A DNA stretch of 64,000 nucleotides from positions 26,701,222-26,765,221 of the forward strand of contig OZ022514.1 in assembly GCA_963989385.1 (NCBI GenBank), given 5' to 3'. Position numbers and translations under genes: made by a program. Shown here in pieces: positions 44,195 to 54,933 of the stretch (position 1 is its first letter; every line of letters begins with the position of its first letter). The DNA comes from Ctena decussata. Taxonomy: Eukaryota; Mollusca; Bivalvia; Lucinida; Lucinidae. The notes under the pieces were generated by a model. That model saw only the letters and a list, made by a program, of their open reading frames with translations. It was not told where the DNA came from and did no database searches.

Positions 44195-44469
44195 TTTATG
44201 TAGCAAGTGGTGGCGTATATACGCTTCCGTAGCCTTATCCTCTCAAAAAAGTTTTTAAGCCATAATCCATTTATTCATACATGTACATGTGGCTAGATAA
44301 AAGTAAATATATATTTATAAATAAAGGACAATTCATTGGGAAATCATTTTTCTAATCACATGGGTTTCCTAGTAAGTCTTTCTATTGCGCATTTCGATAG
44401 ATTAGTGGTCAGCAAGATTTACTATACTTCATAATGATACAAATTTAAATATTTTTAACATTACTACAT

Positions 44470-44801
44470 CACAGGGTATAACCGGTTCCGCTAATTTTCG
44501 CTTCCTGCAGAGACTGTACATCATATTTGGCTTCCGCCTAGACTATCCGCAATCTCTTGCCAGCTGCCGAGACTTCTGTACATGATAAATGGCTTCTTGC
44601 AGAGACTGTCCGCGTGATTCTGCTTCCTGCCGAGGCTCTCGGCAGGAAGCAGTGTCACGCAGACAGTCTCGGCATGAAGCCAATTTTCGAGGACAGTAAT
44701 CCCTGCAGGAAGCAAGATTCGCGGACAGTCTCGGTGGAAGCCAAATATGATGTACAGTCTCTGCAGGAAGCGAAAATTAGCGGAATCGATTATACCCTGT
44801 G
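44470..44801. mobile_element. CAC-terminated palindromic element, copy 2 (332 bp), 5-bp target duplication
   Basis: Ends CACAGGGTATAACCGGTTCC (left, with two changes from the other copies) and GAATCGATTATACCCTGTG (right). TACAT on both sides (44465-44469, 44802-44806). Confidence 0.88.
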
Positions 44802-44911
44802 TACATGCAGTTTAGTGCAAAATCCACTGAGCAGGCTGATGTCGTCGTAATGACGCAGTACTGACGTCGATTCTTGGAGCTCACTTTTTATTAATCAAGG
44901 GGGTAATTCCC

Positions 44912-45102
44912 TACTTGTGCTGCCGACCGAGCCAATCAATTACCATAAATGCAAAAAGTGGCTGTCGACCGAGACGGTCGACAACAGTATCAGTTCGGCC
45001 GACAACCATTACCAAAAGTATGTTTCCGTTGGTTATGCTTACGACAGAATTCTCATCGTCGACAGCGTCATTATATAGTGCCGGATCGGTCGACAGCACA
45101 GG
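44912..45102. mobile_element. Putative MITE with TGTGCTGCCGACCGA ends
   Basis: TGTGCTGCCGACCGAG at the left and its near-complement TCGGTCGACAGCACA at the right, with an inner palindrome GACCGAGACGGTCGAC. Only one copy is seen here, so family status is inferred. Confidence 0.55.
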
Positions 45103-45283
45103 TGTTTTTCGTAATCCAAAACGATCCTAAAAGTCTAAATCTGTCTTAAAAGACGGATCTAGATTTTTGGAATTTAGTTTGTTTCAGAGGAGAAACCCCG
45201 TTTTATACCTGAATTACTATAGACTGATTTACATATTTGCGGTTATTTCGGAAGGATACACTCCCGTCTTATAACAGAATATA

Positions 45284-45521
45284 TGAGCCGCAACACGAGA
45301 AACCCAACAAAGTTGTTGTGCGCCCAGCGCAGACTCAGATCAGCCTGGGCATCCATCCAGCCTGAGCAGACTCTTCGCTAAACGCTTGAAGGCTGGTTAA
45401 TGGTCAAAGCTACCTTCATGCGGTCAGCGAAGACTCTGATCAGACTGGACGGATGCCCAGGCTGGTCTGAGTCTGCGCTGGGCGCACAGCCACTTTGTTT
45501 GTTTTCTCGTGTCGCGGCTCA
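45284..45521. mobile_element. Foldback MITE, family A
   Basis: TGAGCCGCAACACGAGAAAC and complement at the ends with well matched arms. Confidence 0.82.
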
Positions 45522-45955
45522 AATATAGAACGCAAATTGGTATTACCCTACAAAATTAAAATCTAACAAAGTTCCTTCAAGAGCAGAGAACATATTCGAA
45601 AGAAGGAACATGGGTCATCGAAGTCTTCCCTGTTCGCGCATGCGATTTCAAACACAGTGATTTTTTTTATCTCTGAGCAGAAGTAGATAAAATTGAACTA
45701 GTTATTCAAAGTGCGTATCTAAAGCTCCATGCCATTTTTTCATCAAAAAATATTTACTCCCTGTAAAACCCAGTGGCCCCTTTCTTTCCCAGGTAAATGT
45801 TATAATTATGATTCATGCTGCTATTCTTAGCCAATGCTTGGAAGAAATTAACATACATGTAGCATGTTATGATGATCCTTATCCCCATAGCCTATACTCC
45901 TGGGAGAAAAATAAGCAAGAATTATATGAGCATATGGATCAACAATACTGTTCTA
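45522..45955. other. Retroelement remnant, then unique sequence
   Basis: 45571-45600 repeats AGTTCCTTCAAGAGCAGAGA, also found beside the hammerhead-like motif at 40.86 kb. The rest shows nothing recognised. Confidence 0.4.
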
Positions 45956-46289
45956 CACAGGGTATAATCGATTCCGCCAATTTTCGCTTCCTGCAGAGAC
46001 TGTCCGTCATATTTGGCTTCCGCCTAGACTGTCCGCGAACTCTTGCTTCCTGCAGAGACTACTGTCCTCAAGAAATGGCTTCCTGCAGAGACTGTCTGCG
46101 TGATTCTGCTTCCTGCCGAGAGCCCTCGGCAGGAAGCAGAATCACGCGGACAGTCTCTGCAGGAAGCCATATATCATGTACAGAAGTCTCGACAGGAAGC
46201 AAGAGTTCGCGGACAGTCTCGGCGGAAGCCAAATATGATGTACAGTCTCTGCGGGAAGCGAAAATTAGCGGAATCGATTATACCCTGTG
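45956..46289. mobile_element. CAC-terminated palindromic element, copy 3 (334 bp), 5-bp target duplication
   Basis: Ends CACAGGGTATAATCGATTCC and complement; TTCTA on both sides (45951-45955, 46290-46294). The interior is nearly identical to copy 1 without its extra module. Confidence 0.88.
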
Positions 46290-46317
46290 TTCTACCACAA
46301 GAAAAACAGAAACACTA

Positions 46318-46503
46318 TATGTTGACTCTTGTTATCTCAAACACTGATATCTCAATGTACTGTCTCATACCAAAGAATAATGTATGGACATTTTTTTCTC
46401 TTGTACTGGTATCCCAAAGTAAATGTTCTGGGACCAGAAAATTTACTTTGAGATATCATTGGTTGGAGATGAACTTCGACTTTGGGATATCGAGAGTTGA
46501 CTG
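46318..46503. mobile_element. Tigger/pogo-like MITE, family T
   Basis: GTTGACTCTTGTTATCTCAA on the left, GATATCGAGAGTTGACTG on the right; the inner GTTCTGGGACCAGAAAA palindrome is shortened. Confidence 0.65.
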
Positions 46504-46545
46504 CACGTTTTCAATGGAAAAATGCATGTGATATATTTGAAGCGC

Positions 46546-46833
46546 AGTGCCTTGCTGCATCTTTCACACAGGGGGTCGTGGGTTCGACTTCCACAGGCGG
46601 TACAATGCCGGTCAATTTCTTTATACCAATGATGGGTGGATGGATGGATGACTTGCGATTTAATGTCCATTTTAACAATCAGTCATATCAAGAGGATGGG
46701 TGGGTGATAATGAAAGGCTGTGTGCAATGGAACCCCGTTTACGATTGAAAAGTTTTCCGCTTAAAGCATGGCTTGAACCCGGGACCGCTAGATCAGCAGG
46801 CCGGCGCTTAACATACTGAGTTACCGGGGCTGT
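46546..46833. mobile_element. Two tRNA-like heads: SINE S3 (minus) next to another head (plus)
   Basis: On the minus strand 46833-46631 has GGTAACTCAGTATGTTAAGC, a GGTTCAAGCC B box, TTTCATTATCACCC and a (CATC)n tail. On the plus strand 46546-46605 reads CAGTGCCTTGCTGCATC with GGGTTCGACTTCC, another tRNA-like head lacking its own body. Neither folds as an intact tRNA. Confidence 0.6.
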
Positions 46834-47086
46834 CCATACCAGTAAAAAGCCTCAAACAATATGACCTGAGCCGAAAAAAATGGTACCAGACTGGCGGTCG
46901 GTAATTGCAGTATAGCACTGAACTTCGGTTGCGGCGCTCGCATGATCAATTCATGAACACATCAAAATAATGCATCTGTTACATGTATGGTTTTGATGAT
47001 GCCCAGGGACTACTGTTTGTGAGTACTACATGTAGTATTGGATAAAGACAATGGCTGGGTCTTCAGAATGATAAGCTATTGTAAGA

Positions 47087-47359
47087 TGTTGGTTGGTTGA
47101 TTTGATGCTTAACGTCCACGGTAAACAACTAAGGTCATGTCGGGACGGTCAGTTAACCTAACCACACTATTCCTGGGCAGGCTTAGACCTTCTAAGCGGT
47201 TAACCAGTACTAAGTGCACATACTTTCGCCAGTAACTGACAACTGCCCTTCTTGAATCAGCGGAAGGAGAAACGAAAGTATGTGGCCAGACCGGGATTCG
47301 AACCCAGGACCTCTGACTTACGAGTCAGGTGCCCTACCGATTGCGCTACCCGGCCCGGC
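47087..47359 (-). mobile_element. tRNA-Thr-derived SINE, family S1, with 12-bp target duplication
   Basis: Flanked by GCTATTGTAAGA at 47075-47086 and 47360-47371. The head keeps a tRNA-Thr(CGT)-like anticodon arm (CTGACTCGTAAGTCAG) and B box GGTTCGAATCCCGG. Best preserved copy of S1. Confidence 0.9.
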
Positions 47360-47411
47360 GCTATTGTAAGAATTACATGCTTGTAAGGAGCATAGGTTGA
47401 CGTTTCAAAAC

Positions 47412-47622
47412 GTAATACAGTCAACTCCCAATGTCTCGAACACTGATATCTCAAAGTATCTTCTTATATCAAAGAATATATTCCCTATATTTATATTTCA
47501 GCTTCTGTTATCTCAAACTTCTGATATCTCAAAGTAAATTTTCTGGTACCAGAAAATTTACTTTGAGATATCAGTAGTTTGGGCTGATGCTTGACTTCGA
47601 AATTTCGAAAGTTGACTGAAAT
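47412..47622. mobile_element. Tigger/pogo-like MITE, family T
   Basis: ACAGTCAACTCCCAATGTC left, TTCGAAAGTTGACTG right, inner AAATTTTCTGGTACCAGAAA palindrome; TA on the left flank only. Confidence 0.68.
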
Positions 47623-48420
47623 TAATGCTAGTTGTCATTTCCATAATTTAACAAAAATCTGCGGTATAACTGATTTTATCCCGTTTTTCTTGTTTTATAC
47701 CTGCCTTAAAAGAAAGTTGCTCCATTATTTCCTTTAAGAATATACCCCTGTTAAGAAGGGAAAGTAAGCAGGAAGCCATTGGAGTTGTCTCTCTTTGAAA
47801 AAATGGCGATCGAGCCATAGAAAGTTTATATATGGTCGAGCGAGCCATGTAGCCTCAGGAAAGCGCATAGTTTCACATCGTCGAGACCTAATCTTTGATG
47901 AAAACAATACATTGTTTCTCTTGCTTGCATTTGCACAGATATCTTGACATTTCTTTTTTTGATTTTATGAAAACCTGTAAAATCTTGGTCGCTCATTCGC
48001 TCAGGTGCGCGATAAAAGGGGGCTCATGAGAATCGAGGAAGTGAATTAAATAATCTAGTTTCTAAAGTTTGTAGAAGGAATAGCTTATCGCAGAAGGATG
48101 CTAGATAGCTGAGGTTTTTACCTATCTTTTACTATAGATGTGCTTTTTTTAACACGAACCATCTTATATGAATTTGTAATTATCATGGAACCAGAAAAAT
48201 GCCATTTTCATATTTAATATCGAATGTAAGAGAGCGATCATTCTCAAATTTTTCTTTTATTCTTCCTAAATTTAGTTTATTAATGGTGCATCAAAGGATA
48301 AAAGTAAAAATAGATACTGATTAGATTAAAAAGAATTAATAGCACACAATGAAACAGTGGAAGGAATTTAAGATAAACTATCGAGGCAACATCATTTATG
48401 TAATTTTGCCACCAAACCTG
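47623..48420. other. No recognised gene
   Basis: A diverged piece of the dispersed GAAGGGAAAGTAAGCAGG repeat occurs at 47690-47790. Otherwise AT-rich and unremarkable. Confidence 0.4.
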
Positions 48421-48422
48421 TT

Positions 48423-48480
<58 letters not shown>
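48421..48480. repeat. T-run followed by (GT)n
   Basis: About 23 T, then about 18 GT units; could be a retroposon tail in reverse. Confidence 0.9.
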
Positions 48481-48483
<3 letters not shown>

Positions 48484-48549
48484 AAAGTCTCCTTTGAATC
48501 CCCTAGTATAAAAACTTATGGACCCAAATTATTCTGGAGAGTGGTTTAA

Positions 48550-48950
48550 CCTTCATGTTTGGTGATACAATGTGGGTTGATGTGTATATAGTGAGTCTGG
48601 CAAAACGAAGGGAGAACATGTTTTTGAAAAAATGTCAAATCGCTCTCTTTTTCTGGTTCCTCGGTGAGCAATGCATTTGTAAACAAAAAGTGGAATGGGA
48701 CCCCAATCATGTACATTGTATTTTTACCATTTTATCTAGTTCATGATACTGAAAATAGGTCATTTTAACTGGCAACTGAAATGTTCTAAATTCCTTTTCA
48801 ACACTTTTTGTTTTCTTGAAATAGGCTAATCCCGGTCATTTACAATGCTGACACTGCAGCATGAAGCTTGTAATGACACCTCATAATAAAATATAACTTT
48901 TCACCACTGATAGAGTAATGCTGCCTTCCATGGGTTCCTCTTGTCGTGCA
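48550..48950 (+). repeat. Dispersed repeat J, uninterrupted copy
   Basis: Contains CATGTACATTGTATTTTTAC, GGCTAATCCCGGTCATTTAC and GATAGAGTAATG, matching both sides of the transposon at 33768-35828. Confidence 0.65.
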
Positions 48951-49429
48951 GCTCGTATTCAAACTGTCCTAGGGACCTGGCGAATGCTAGTCCCACCAGT
49001 TTCTTATTAGCTGTGCCAAATTCTATACGTTCGAATGTAAACAGCTAATATCAGTGCTAGTCATAATACTACCAGTACCAGTACGTTTTAGAAGCAATCA
49101 TTTAAACGGACGGCTTGCTATAGTCCGATAATCGGACTAGTATGGAACGTATAAAGAATTGGTCCAAAGGTACTGGAGATTATCGTATCAAGACTGGTGA
49201 GGAAAAGATCTGTGAACTTTCGAATGTACTACTTCCATACCGGGGTCTAATTTCGAAAGAAAGAGTTTGCTCTTCTAGGAGCAAATTCTTTCCTTTTAGA
49301 GTTAACTCTAACTGAGAAAACACAAATGAAAACAGCAGAGTTGCATGCCCTGCAGTGTATCACTCACCTTTAAGAGCATAGTACACATTCGATTTGTTGT
49401 TCATGGAAGCAATAACCAACTGGGCACAC
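48951..49429. other. No recognised gene
   Basis: Includes a GAGCAAATTCTTTCCTTTTA dispersed-repeat fragment near 49280. Nothing else. Confidence 0.4.
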
Positions 49430-49560
49430 AAGGTTGAATCAACCTTGAATCAACCTTGATTCAACGTCACACAAGATTGAATCAACGTTGAATCAAGGTT
49501 GACCTTGAATCAACATTGATTCAACGACACACAAGGTTGAATCTACCTTTTATGCCTGCC
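49430..49560. repeat. Foldback cluster of GTTGAATCAACCTTGATTC units
   Basis: Several alternating direct and inverted copies of AAGGTTGAATCAACCTTG with GGGCACACAAGG at the left. Same group as 61310-61405. Confidence 0.6.
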
Positions 49561-50009
49561 CGGAAGGAAGTCACAAACTAGGTCCCTTTATGGAAATTGA
49601 CAGAAAAGCACGGGCGTATACTCATACATCTGAAATGTAGGTTATATTAACTCCGACCCGCCCTCGCCCCCAGTGGAGGGTGCGGGGAGGGTCAGTAGAT
49701 ACATGTAAACAGCACTGAAGAATTCATGTATCAACGTTCATTCTATAATTTGTTAAGAATTCGTGTGCCCACTGGGTAGAGTAAGCTGGATGAACTCTGG
49801 ATTCCCAAGCATTGGAATGTATATTCGTGACAGAATGAAAATAAGAAAGAAATACGCTTTTGTTGTACATAAAATACTGGACCACTTAAAATCTTTGTCA
49901 GTTCTCCAATTACAGGTAAGTCGTAAAGGAAGTTTTAAAAAGTTAAATAAGGCAGGTATTGTTGTTTTTCTTTTATCAGCGCGCGTGTATCCATCCCAGC
50001 GGTCAAGAC
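49561..50009. other. No firm gene; open frame running into the minisatellite
   Basis: A plus-strand frame from 49763 is open through the minisatellite, but its non-repeat part has no recognised domain and the repeat is open in several frames. I do not call it coding. Confidence 0.35.
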
Positions 50010-50404
50010 GTCGGTGCTTCATCCACGTTAAATGTAATATGTGTCGGTGCTCCATCCACGTTAAATGTAATACGTGTCGGTGCTTCATCCACGTTAAATG
50101 TAATACGTGTCGGTGCTTCATTCACGTTAAATGTAATACGTGTCGGTGCTCCATCCACGTTAAATGTAATACGTGTCGGTGCTCCATCCACGTTAAATGT
50201 AATACGTGTCGGTGCTTCATTCACGTTAAATGTAATATGTGTCGGTGCTCCATCCACGTTAAATGTAATACGTGTCGGTGCTTCATTCACGTTAAATGTA
50301 ATACGTGTCGGTGCTCCATCCACGTTAAATGTAATACGTGTCGGTGCTCCATCCACGTTAAATGTAATACGTGTCGGTGCTTCATTCACGTTAAATGTAA
50401 TACG
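50010..50404. repeat. 33-bp minisatellite, about 12 units
   Basis: Unit GTGTCGGTGCTCCATCCAC followed by GTTAAATGTAATAC, length 33. Variants differ mainly at CTCCATCC/CTTCATTC and TACG/TATG. Because 33 is a multiple of three and the unit lacks stops in several frames, long frames arise on both strands. Confidence 0.95.
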
Positions 50405-50844
50405 TTGACTTAAAGATGAATGCGAACTAGGGTCTCAGTTTTATTTCATTGTGGGACTTTCTTGTTCTCTTATAATATTTTAGATTACCTAGATAAATGA
50501 GAACAAGGCTTATAGCAAACGTGAACAGCCACTGAAGTTTTAGTTTGATCAGCCTGCGCATCTGATCAGAGTTGTCTTTCATTACACCACACTTTACGGA
50601 TATTTTACTCTAGCCTATAACACGTTATAATTAATTTGCGTCTAGCGAATATTGCAAGAAGAATAAATGTTTTACCATTTCAGCGTGCATAGTCCAATCA
50701 GGACCTTCAGTTCTGCAAGCTTAAACCCCCTTCTAAAACGCATTTGTTGCAAAGGGACACAACTTTTGTTGTTCCTGTTTTCTTTTCTGGACAACGGTGC
50801 CCTTCCAAAATGGTACCAACTGTATGCAGGAGCAAGTACTTTCC
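50405..50844. other. Dispersed-repeat fragment, no gene
   Basis: 50690-50810 resembles the dispersed repeat with AAACCCCCTTCTAAAACGC and GGACAACGGTGCCC. The rest is unassigned. Confidence 0.4.
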
Positions 50845-51071
50845 CAGGGGCGTAACTAGGGGCAATTTCATGATACGCACAACCATTTTTTATGCTCTAC
50901 TTCTTGAAAGGAAAGCTAGTATTTCAGCCACTTTGGTAATTGGTATTGAAATCTTGTCTAATTTATAAAATTTCAGCATGCAAATATGCAGGTGCGTTTT
51001 GAAATTTTGTCAATTTTGACAAAATTTCAATACGCACTTGCGTATTTGCCGTATACGTAGCAACGCCCTTG
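50845..51071. mobile_element. MITE, family H, inverted orientation
   Basis: CAGGGGCGTAACTAGGGGC at the left and GTAGCAACGCCCTTG at the right, with TTTTGACAAAATTTCAATAC inside. Confidence 0.72.
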
Positions 51072-51511
51072 TATCCTGTAAGTGTTAACCTCGTTTGAGA
51101 AGGGAGGCAAAAGTAAAAAAGATGCGGAGTTGCTTCCTCTGAAACCGTATCCCTTCACCTTAAGTTTTCTTTGTCATGTTCTGATCAGACTGAGAATTCC
51201 GGAAAACTGTTCTTAGCATGCGCCATTAGCGACGCGAACATTTTTTTGTCAGGAAGGGTTCACCTGCTTAATTGTTGGTTTTAAATTCAGATACCACTGC
51301 ATAACTACAACTATGGATCCAACCAGTACACATAATATGGCCTGACTAAGAACCACGATCAAGTGATCGACAGAAAGAACTTAAGACACCGAAAAGAGGG
51401 AGGAAGGACTTACGGTCATGGGGAATGGACTTTGTGTTGAAAGCTCGAGTTCATGGACCATATTTGACTGGTAAGTGGTATATGAGAAAGAATCAAACAT
51501 GGCAAAATGCT

Positions 51512-52400
51512 GGGTGGGATTATAAGCATCTTTCATGGGTACATGTATGATGTGTGGATAGAAAAATCCGTCACGAGGGTCACTGTTCGGCATCACGAGG
51601 CTTGCCGAGTGATGCCGAACAGTGATCCCGAGTGACGTTTTTTTCTATCCGCACCTCACACCTACATGTATGATAGATACTTTTTCTTGCACACTACGTT
51701 TTGTATTGTCCTTAGAACTTGTTATAATGTGTAATTTTAGTGCCTCAGAGGTTTCTATTTGCTTTAAAAGCAGGCACCGCTTTCAACGACCGCCATTCGG
51801 TTCTTTACGTCAACGTCTGGTATGCATCAACTGATGTCATTTTGCCGTCTCCGTGACGTAATCATCAAAAAAGCCGACGTCACTTGACGACGCAGATATG
51901 TGACCTCCATTACAACCAACGCATTGAATGCTCGTGATTTTTATCCGGTCCTGGGTGAGATAACATGGGTGAGATTATAAGTATCTTTCATGGGTATGAG
52001 GTGTGGATAGAAAAATCCGTCACGAGGATCACTGTTCGGCATCACGAGGCTTGCCGAGTGATGCCGAACAGTGATCCCGAGTGACGGGTTTTTCTCTCCG
52101 CATCTCACACCCATGATCTTGCACACCACGTCTTGTATTATCTTTAGAACTTGTTAAAATGCGTAATATTAGTGCCTCAGAGGTTTCTATTTGATTTAAA
52201 AGAAGGCGCCGTTTTCAACGACTACCATTCGGTTCTTTACGTGAACGTCAGGCATGCATAAACTGACGTCATTTTGCCGTTTTCGTGACGTAATCATCCA
52301 AAACGCCAACGTCACTTGACAACACAGATACGTGACCTCCATTACAACCAATACATTTAATGCTCGTGATTTTTATCCGGTCGTGGGTGAGATAACATGG
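51512..52400. repeat. Tandem duplication of a ~440-bp unit with a palindromic core
   Basis: Two units (about 51512-51964 and 51965-52400) each contain TCACTGTTCGGCATCACGAG facing its complement and then a GTGACGTAATCATC and TTTTTATCCGGTC segment. The junction repeats GGGTGAGATAACATGG. A third, shorter tandem (GTAGGTACAGGGGAAGCAC twice) follows at 52415-52505. Confidence 0.8.
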
Positions 52401-52589
52401 GTGAGATAAGATTTGTAGGTACAGGGGAAGCACGCGGATATCCTTATCCGGTGTGCAAGAAAAGAGATGTAGGTACAGGGGAAGCACAGGGATATCCTTA
52501 TCTGGTGCTTTATATACCGCAAAATTCTAAAAGTTGGGACACCTGGAAGAATCATCGTAACTGGACTTGAAATAGAACTGCTTGGGCTG

Positions 52590-52735
52590 ACAGTGCACCA
52601 AAGCGTCCAGAAGATGCAGATGAAATTAATGGCAAACAGTGTAGGCCATGATCAGACTGCTCCTAAAGAGCAGTCTGATCTGGTCTGCACTGTTTGCTCA
52701 GACCAACCTGTCACAAGACTCAGATTTTTATGGTA
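52590..52735. mobile_element. MITE, family E, ends degraded
   Basis: GTCCAGAAGATGCAGATG, then CAGACTGCTCCTAAAGAGCAG hairpin and CTGCACTGTTTGCTCAGACC. Confidence 0.6.
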
Positions 52736-52754
52736 TATCATAGATTCTTATATA

Positions 52755-52995
52755 AGAGCCGCGACGCGACAAAGCCAATGAAGTGGCATAAGCGCCCAGC
52801 GAAGACTCATATTAGCCTGGGCATTCTCCTAGTCTGATCAGAGTCTTCGCTGTATGCATGGCGGTAGCTAAGACTCTTGGATATGCTTTCAGTGCACAGC
52901 AAAGACTCTGATCCGACTGGGAGGATGTCCAGGCAGATCTGAGTCTTTGCTGAGTGCACATGCCTCTTTGTTTGTTTTTGTCGTGTTGTGGCTCG
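52755..52995. mobile_element. Foldback MITE, family A
   Basis: GAGCCGCGACGCGACAAAGC left, complement GTCGTGTTGTGGCTC right; interior GACTCATATTAGCCTGGGC. Confidence 0.78.
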
Positions 52996-53770
52996 TAAGC
53001 AAAGCAGGACAATATGACCCCATGCCTGTATATTGTGTTCTTACCATTTTTAGTCAGGCTTTTGATATCCCAAAGAGAGAATAAGTCTTCGCTTCAAAAG
53101 AAGCCTCTTATGAAAAGGGAAGCAAATTCTTCATGGTAAAAGTACTCCAAGAAGAATGAATTTGGTTGTGTCATTAGCGTAGTGCGTGTTTTGAGATAAA
53201 AGTTTAAAACGCAATAGCAGGGACTCTTCAGTTCTGATAACGATTGATAGGAGATAAATTTCTTTGAAATATAAAGATGGCTTTAATAATCAAAAGGTAT
53301 AAATGTACAATGTTAATAATATTTTATGTTTATCGAAAGGAAATCATACGGTAGTAAGTTTAATCGCTCCCAGTAGGACTTTGTCAGTTAAAGCGTTTTT
53401 TTTTTTTTTTTCCGTAACTTTCAAATACGAGTAGTATAGGGTGCCACTCTGGGGACTCCCCAGAGTGTCCCCCCCCCCTGTACTACTAATATGTTAAAAG
53501 GATTCAGAACACTTTCGGGGGAAGCAACTCTTTCAGTTTCATATTCGCCTCCATCCCCCCAAAAAGATCAACTCTGAATGGACAGAATCTGTGCCTCGAG
53601 GTGGAAACTCTTTTCTTTAAGAGAAGAACCCTCTTTAGAAGAACGTCATCGACGAGGAAAGCAAACAGAAAGTCTCAAAAGTCTTCCCCTTTGCAAAGAT
53701 GGCAGAAAACCTTGAAGATGTTCCCAAACACATTAATATCCTGCAATAAATTCACCATGTTGAGAGACAA
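52996..53770. other. Dispersed-repeat fragments, no gene
   Basis: 53018-53060 holds a start of repeat J; 53090-53160 and 53590-53720 hold copies of the GAAGGGAAGC-type dispersed repeat. A C-run with flanking CTGGGGACTCCCCAG palindrome is at 53450-53480. Confidence 0.45.
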
Positions 53771-53962
53771 ATCATGCCTGTACGCAAATACATCAGTGCG
53801 TATTGAAATTTTGTCAAACTGACAAAATTTCGACACGCAATGGCGTATTTGCGTATTTACATGCTGAAATTTTGTTTAGGCAAGGTCGTAATAAAATATA
53901 CCCAATGACAACAGACATGATAATATGAAATGCCTTAGTGGTAAAACAAGGAGTACAAACCA
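53771..53962. mobile_element. MITE, family H, partial
   Basis: TACGCAAATACATCAGTGCG and TTGTCAAACTGACAAAATTT are present, terminal GGGCGTAGC ends are missing. Confidence 0.6.
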
Positions 53963-53966
53963 TGAT

Positions 53967-54098
53967 GCCGGGCCGCGTAGCGCTGTCGGTAGCGCGTCTG
54001 CCTCAAGACACAGCGGTCCCGACTTCTACATGTATATCTTGGTCGGTCACTTACTTTCGTGGAGACTGATTCTCCCCCTTCCGCCGATTCAAGAAGGG

Positions 54099-54157
<59 letters not shown>

Positions 54158-54610
54158 ATATCATGTATACTAAAATAAAGTTACTGTCACTTTCATGTAA
54201 CAGATGTTCTAGTTACTTTACAATTTAGTTTTCAGTAGTTTGACAATATGTATCTTACCTTATTTATGCTACATACTATTTCGCTGTAAATTTTATTGTT
54301 ATTGTAGTTAGATGTGGATTGTTCTTGTTTGTTAAATAACAATCTTGCATTCAACAGCTTAGCAAATGATCCTTTTGGGGAGATGGTCTTTACAAGCCTA
54401 GAGCTTCCGATAATTGATTCTGTACATTTGTATGTGCTCGTTTTCTTGAAATAAATATTGTTTAAACCAAGAAGGGCAGTTGTCAGTTACTGGCGAAAGT
54501 ATGTGTACTTAGTACTGGTTAACCTCTTACCTACCAAGGAATAGTGTGGTTAGGTTAACTGACCTTCTCGACATTCCCATAGCTGTTTACCGTGGACGTA
54601 AAGCAGCACA
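53967..54610 (+). mobile_element. SINE S1 split by a retrotransposed fragment
   Basis: The head (GGGCCGCGTAGCGCTGTCGG) to CAAGAAGGGCAGT lies at 53967-54102; the body resumes at 54468 with the same 13 bases and ends in an (AAC)n tail near 54610. Confidence 0.85.
54103..54467 (+). mobile_element. 5'-truncated LINE-like insertion, 13-bp target duplication
   Basis: Flanked by CAAGAAGGGCAGT (54090-54102, 54468-54480). It starts with a (CT)n tract of about 50 bp and ends TTTGTATGTGC...AAATAAATATTGTTTAAAC, nearly the same terminus as the LINE at 24373-28064. The rest of its 3' region differs, so it is a relative, not the same subfamily. Confidence 0.8.
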
Positions 54611-54933
54611 ACAACAACAACAGCAGCAACCACGATTGTGCGAATAAAATATCACTAGCTACATGTTCGCCCAAGATTAGGTCATAGACCGTGTGCGAAG
54701 ATCCAGGATGCAGCACGGTCTCTGTGTCTACGCTATCTGATCACTTGCTAGAAATATGCTGTTCTCAAAATTTTACCATAAGGTCACATTCAAATGCTCG
54801 TTTTCCCGCAAATTCGATTCTGCGAAAAAAAAAATGGTCTGAACGGATTCACAAGAAACAATGCCTTATAGCATATTTGAACGATACCGATCACAATGCA
54901 TATCCGCACCGACTGATCGGAGTTGTCATCATT

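Larger units (their letters stand above)
39925..44231. repeat. Perfect 37-bp inverted repeats 4.2 kb apart
   Basis: 39925-39961 and 44195-44231 are exact complements, starting TACGGAAGCGTATATACGCC and ending CTTGCTACATAAA. They could be ends of one composite DNA element or two remnants of a smaller element. Sequence inside the two repeats does not match further. No transposase frame lies between them. Confidence 0.5.

Noticed and set aside
47257..47360. tRNA-like fold with a CGT anticodon arm
   Set aside because: It is the head of an S1 SINE with a 12-bp target duplication, body and tail, not a functional tRNA gene. The same applies to heads at 4.7, 13.5, 33.0, 46.6, 54.0, 61.0, 61.9 and 62.8 kb.
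50003..50389. Repeated short units with regular spacing, CRISPR-like at first sight
   Set aside because: Units are directly adjacent 33-bp repeats without spacers, in a eukaryotic intron-rich context. It is a minisatellite.
49763..50413. Long plus-strand open frame of 216 codons
   Set aside because: Two thirds of it is the 33-bp minisatellite, which is open in other frames and on the other strand too. The non-repeat part has no recognisable domain or splice support.
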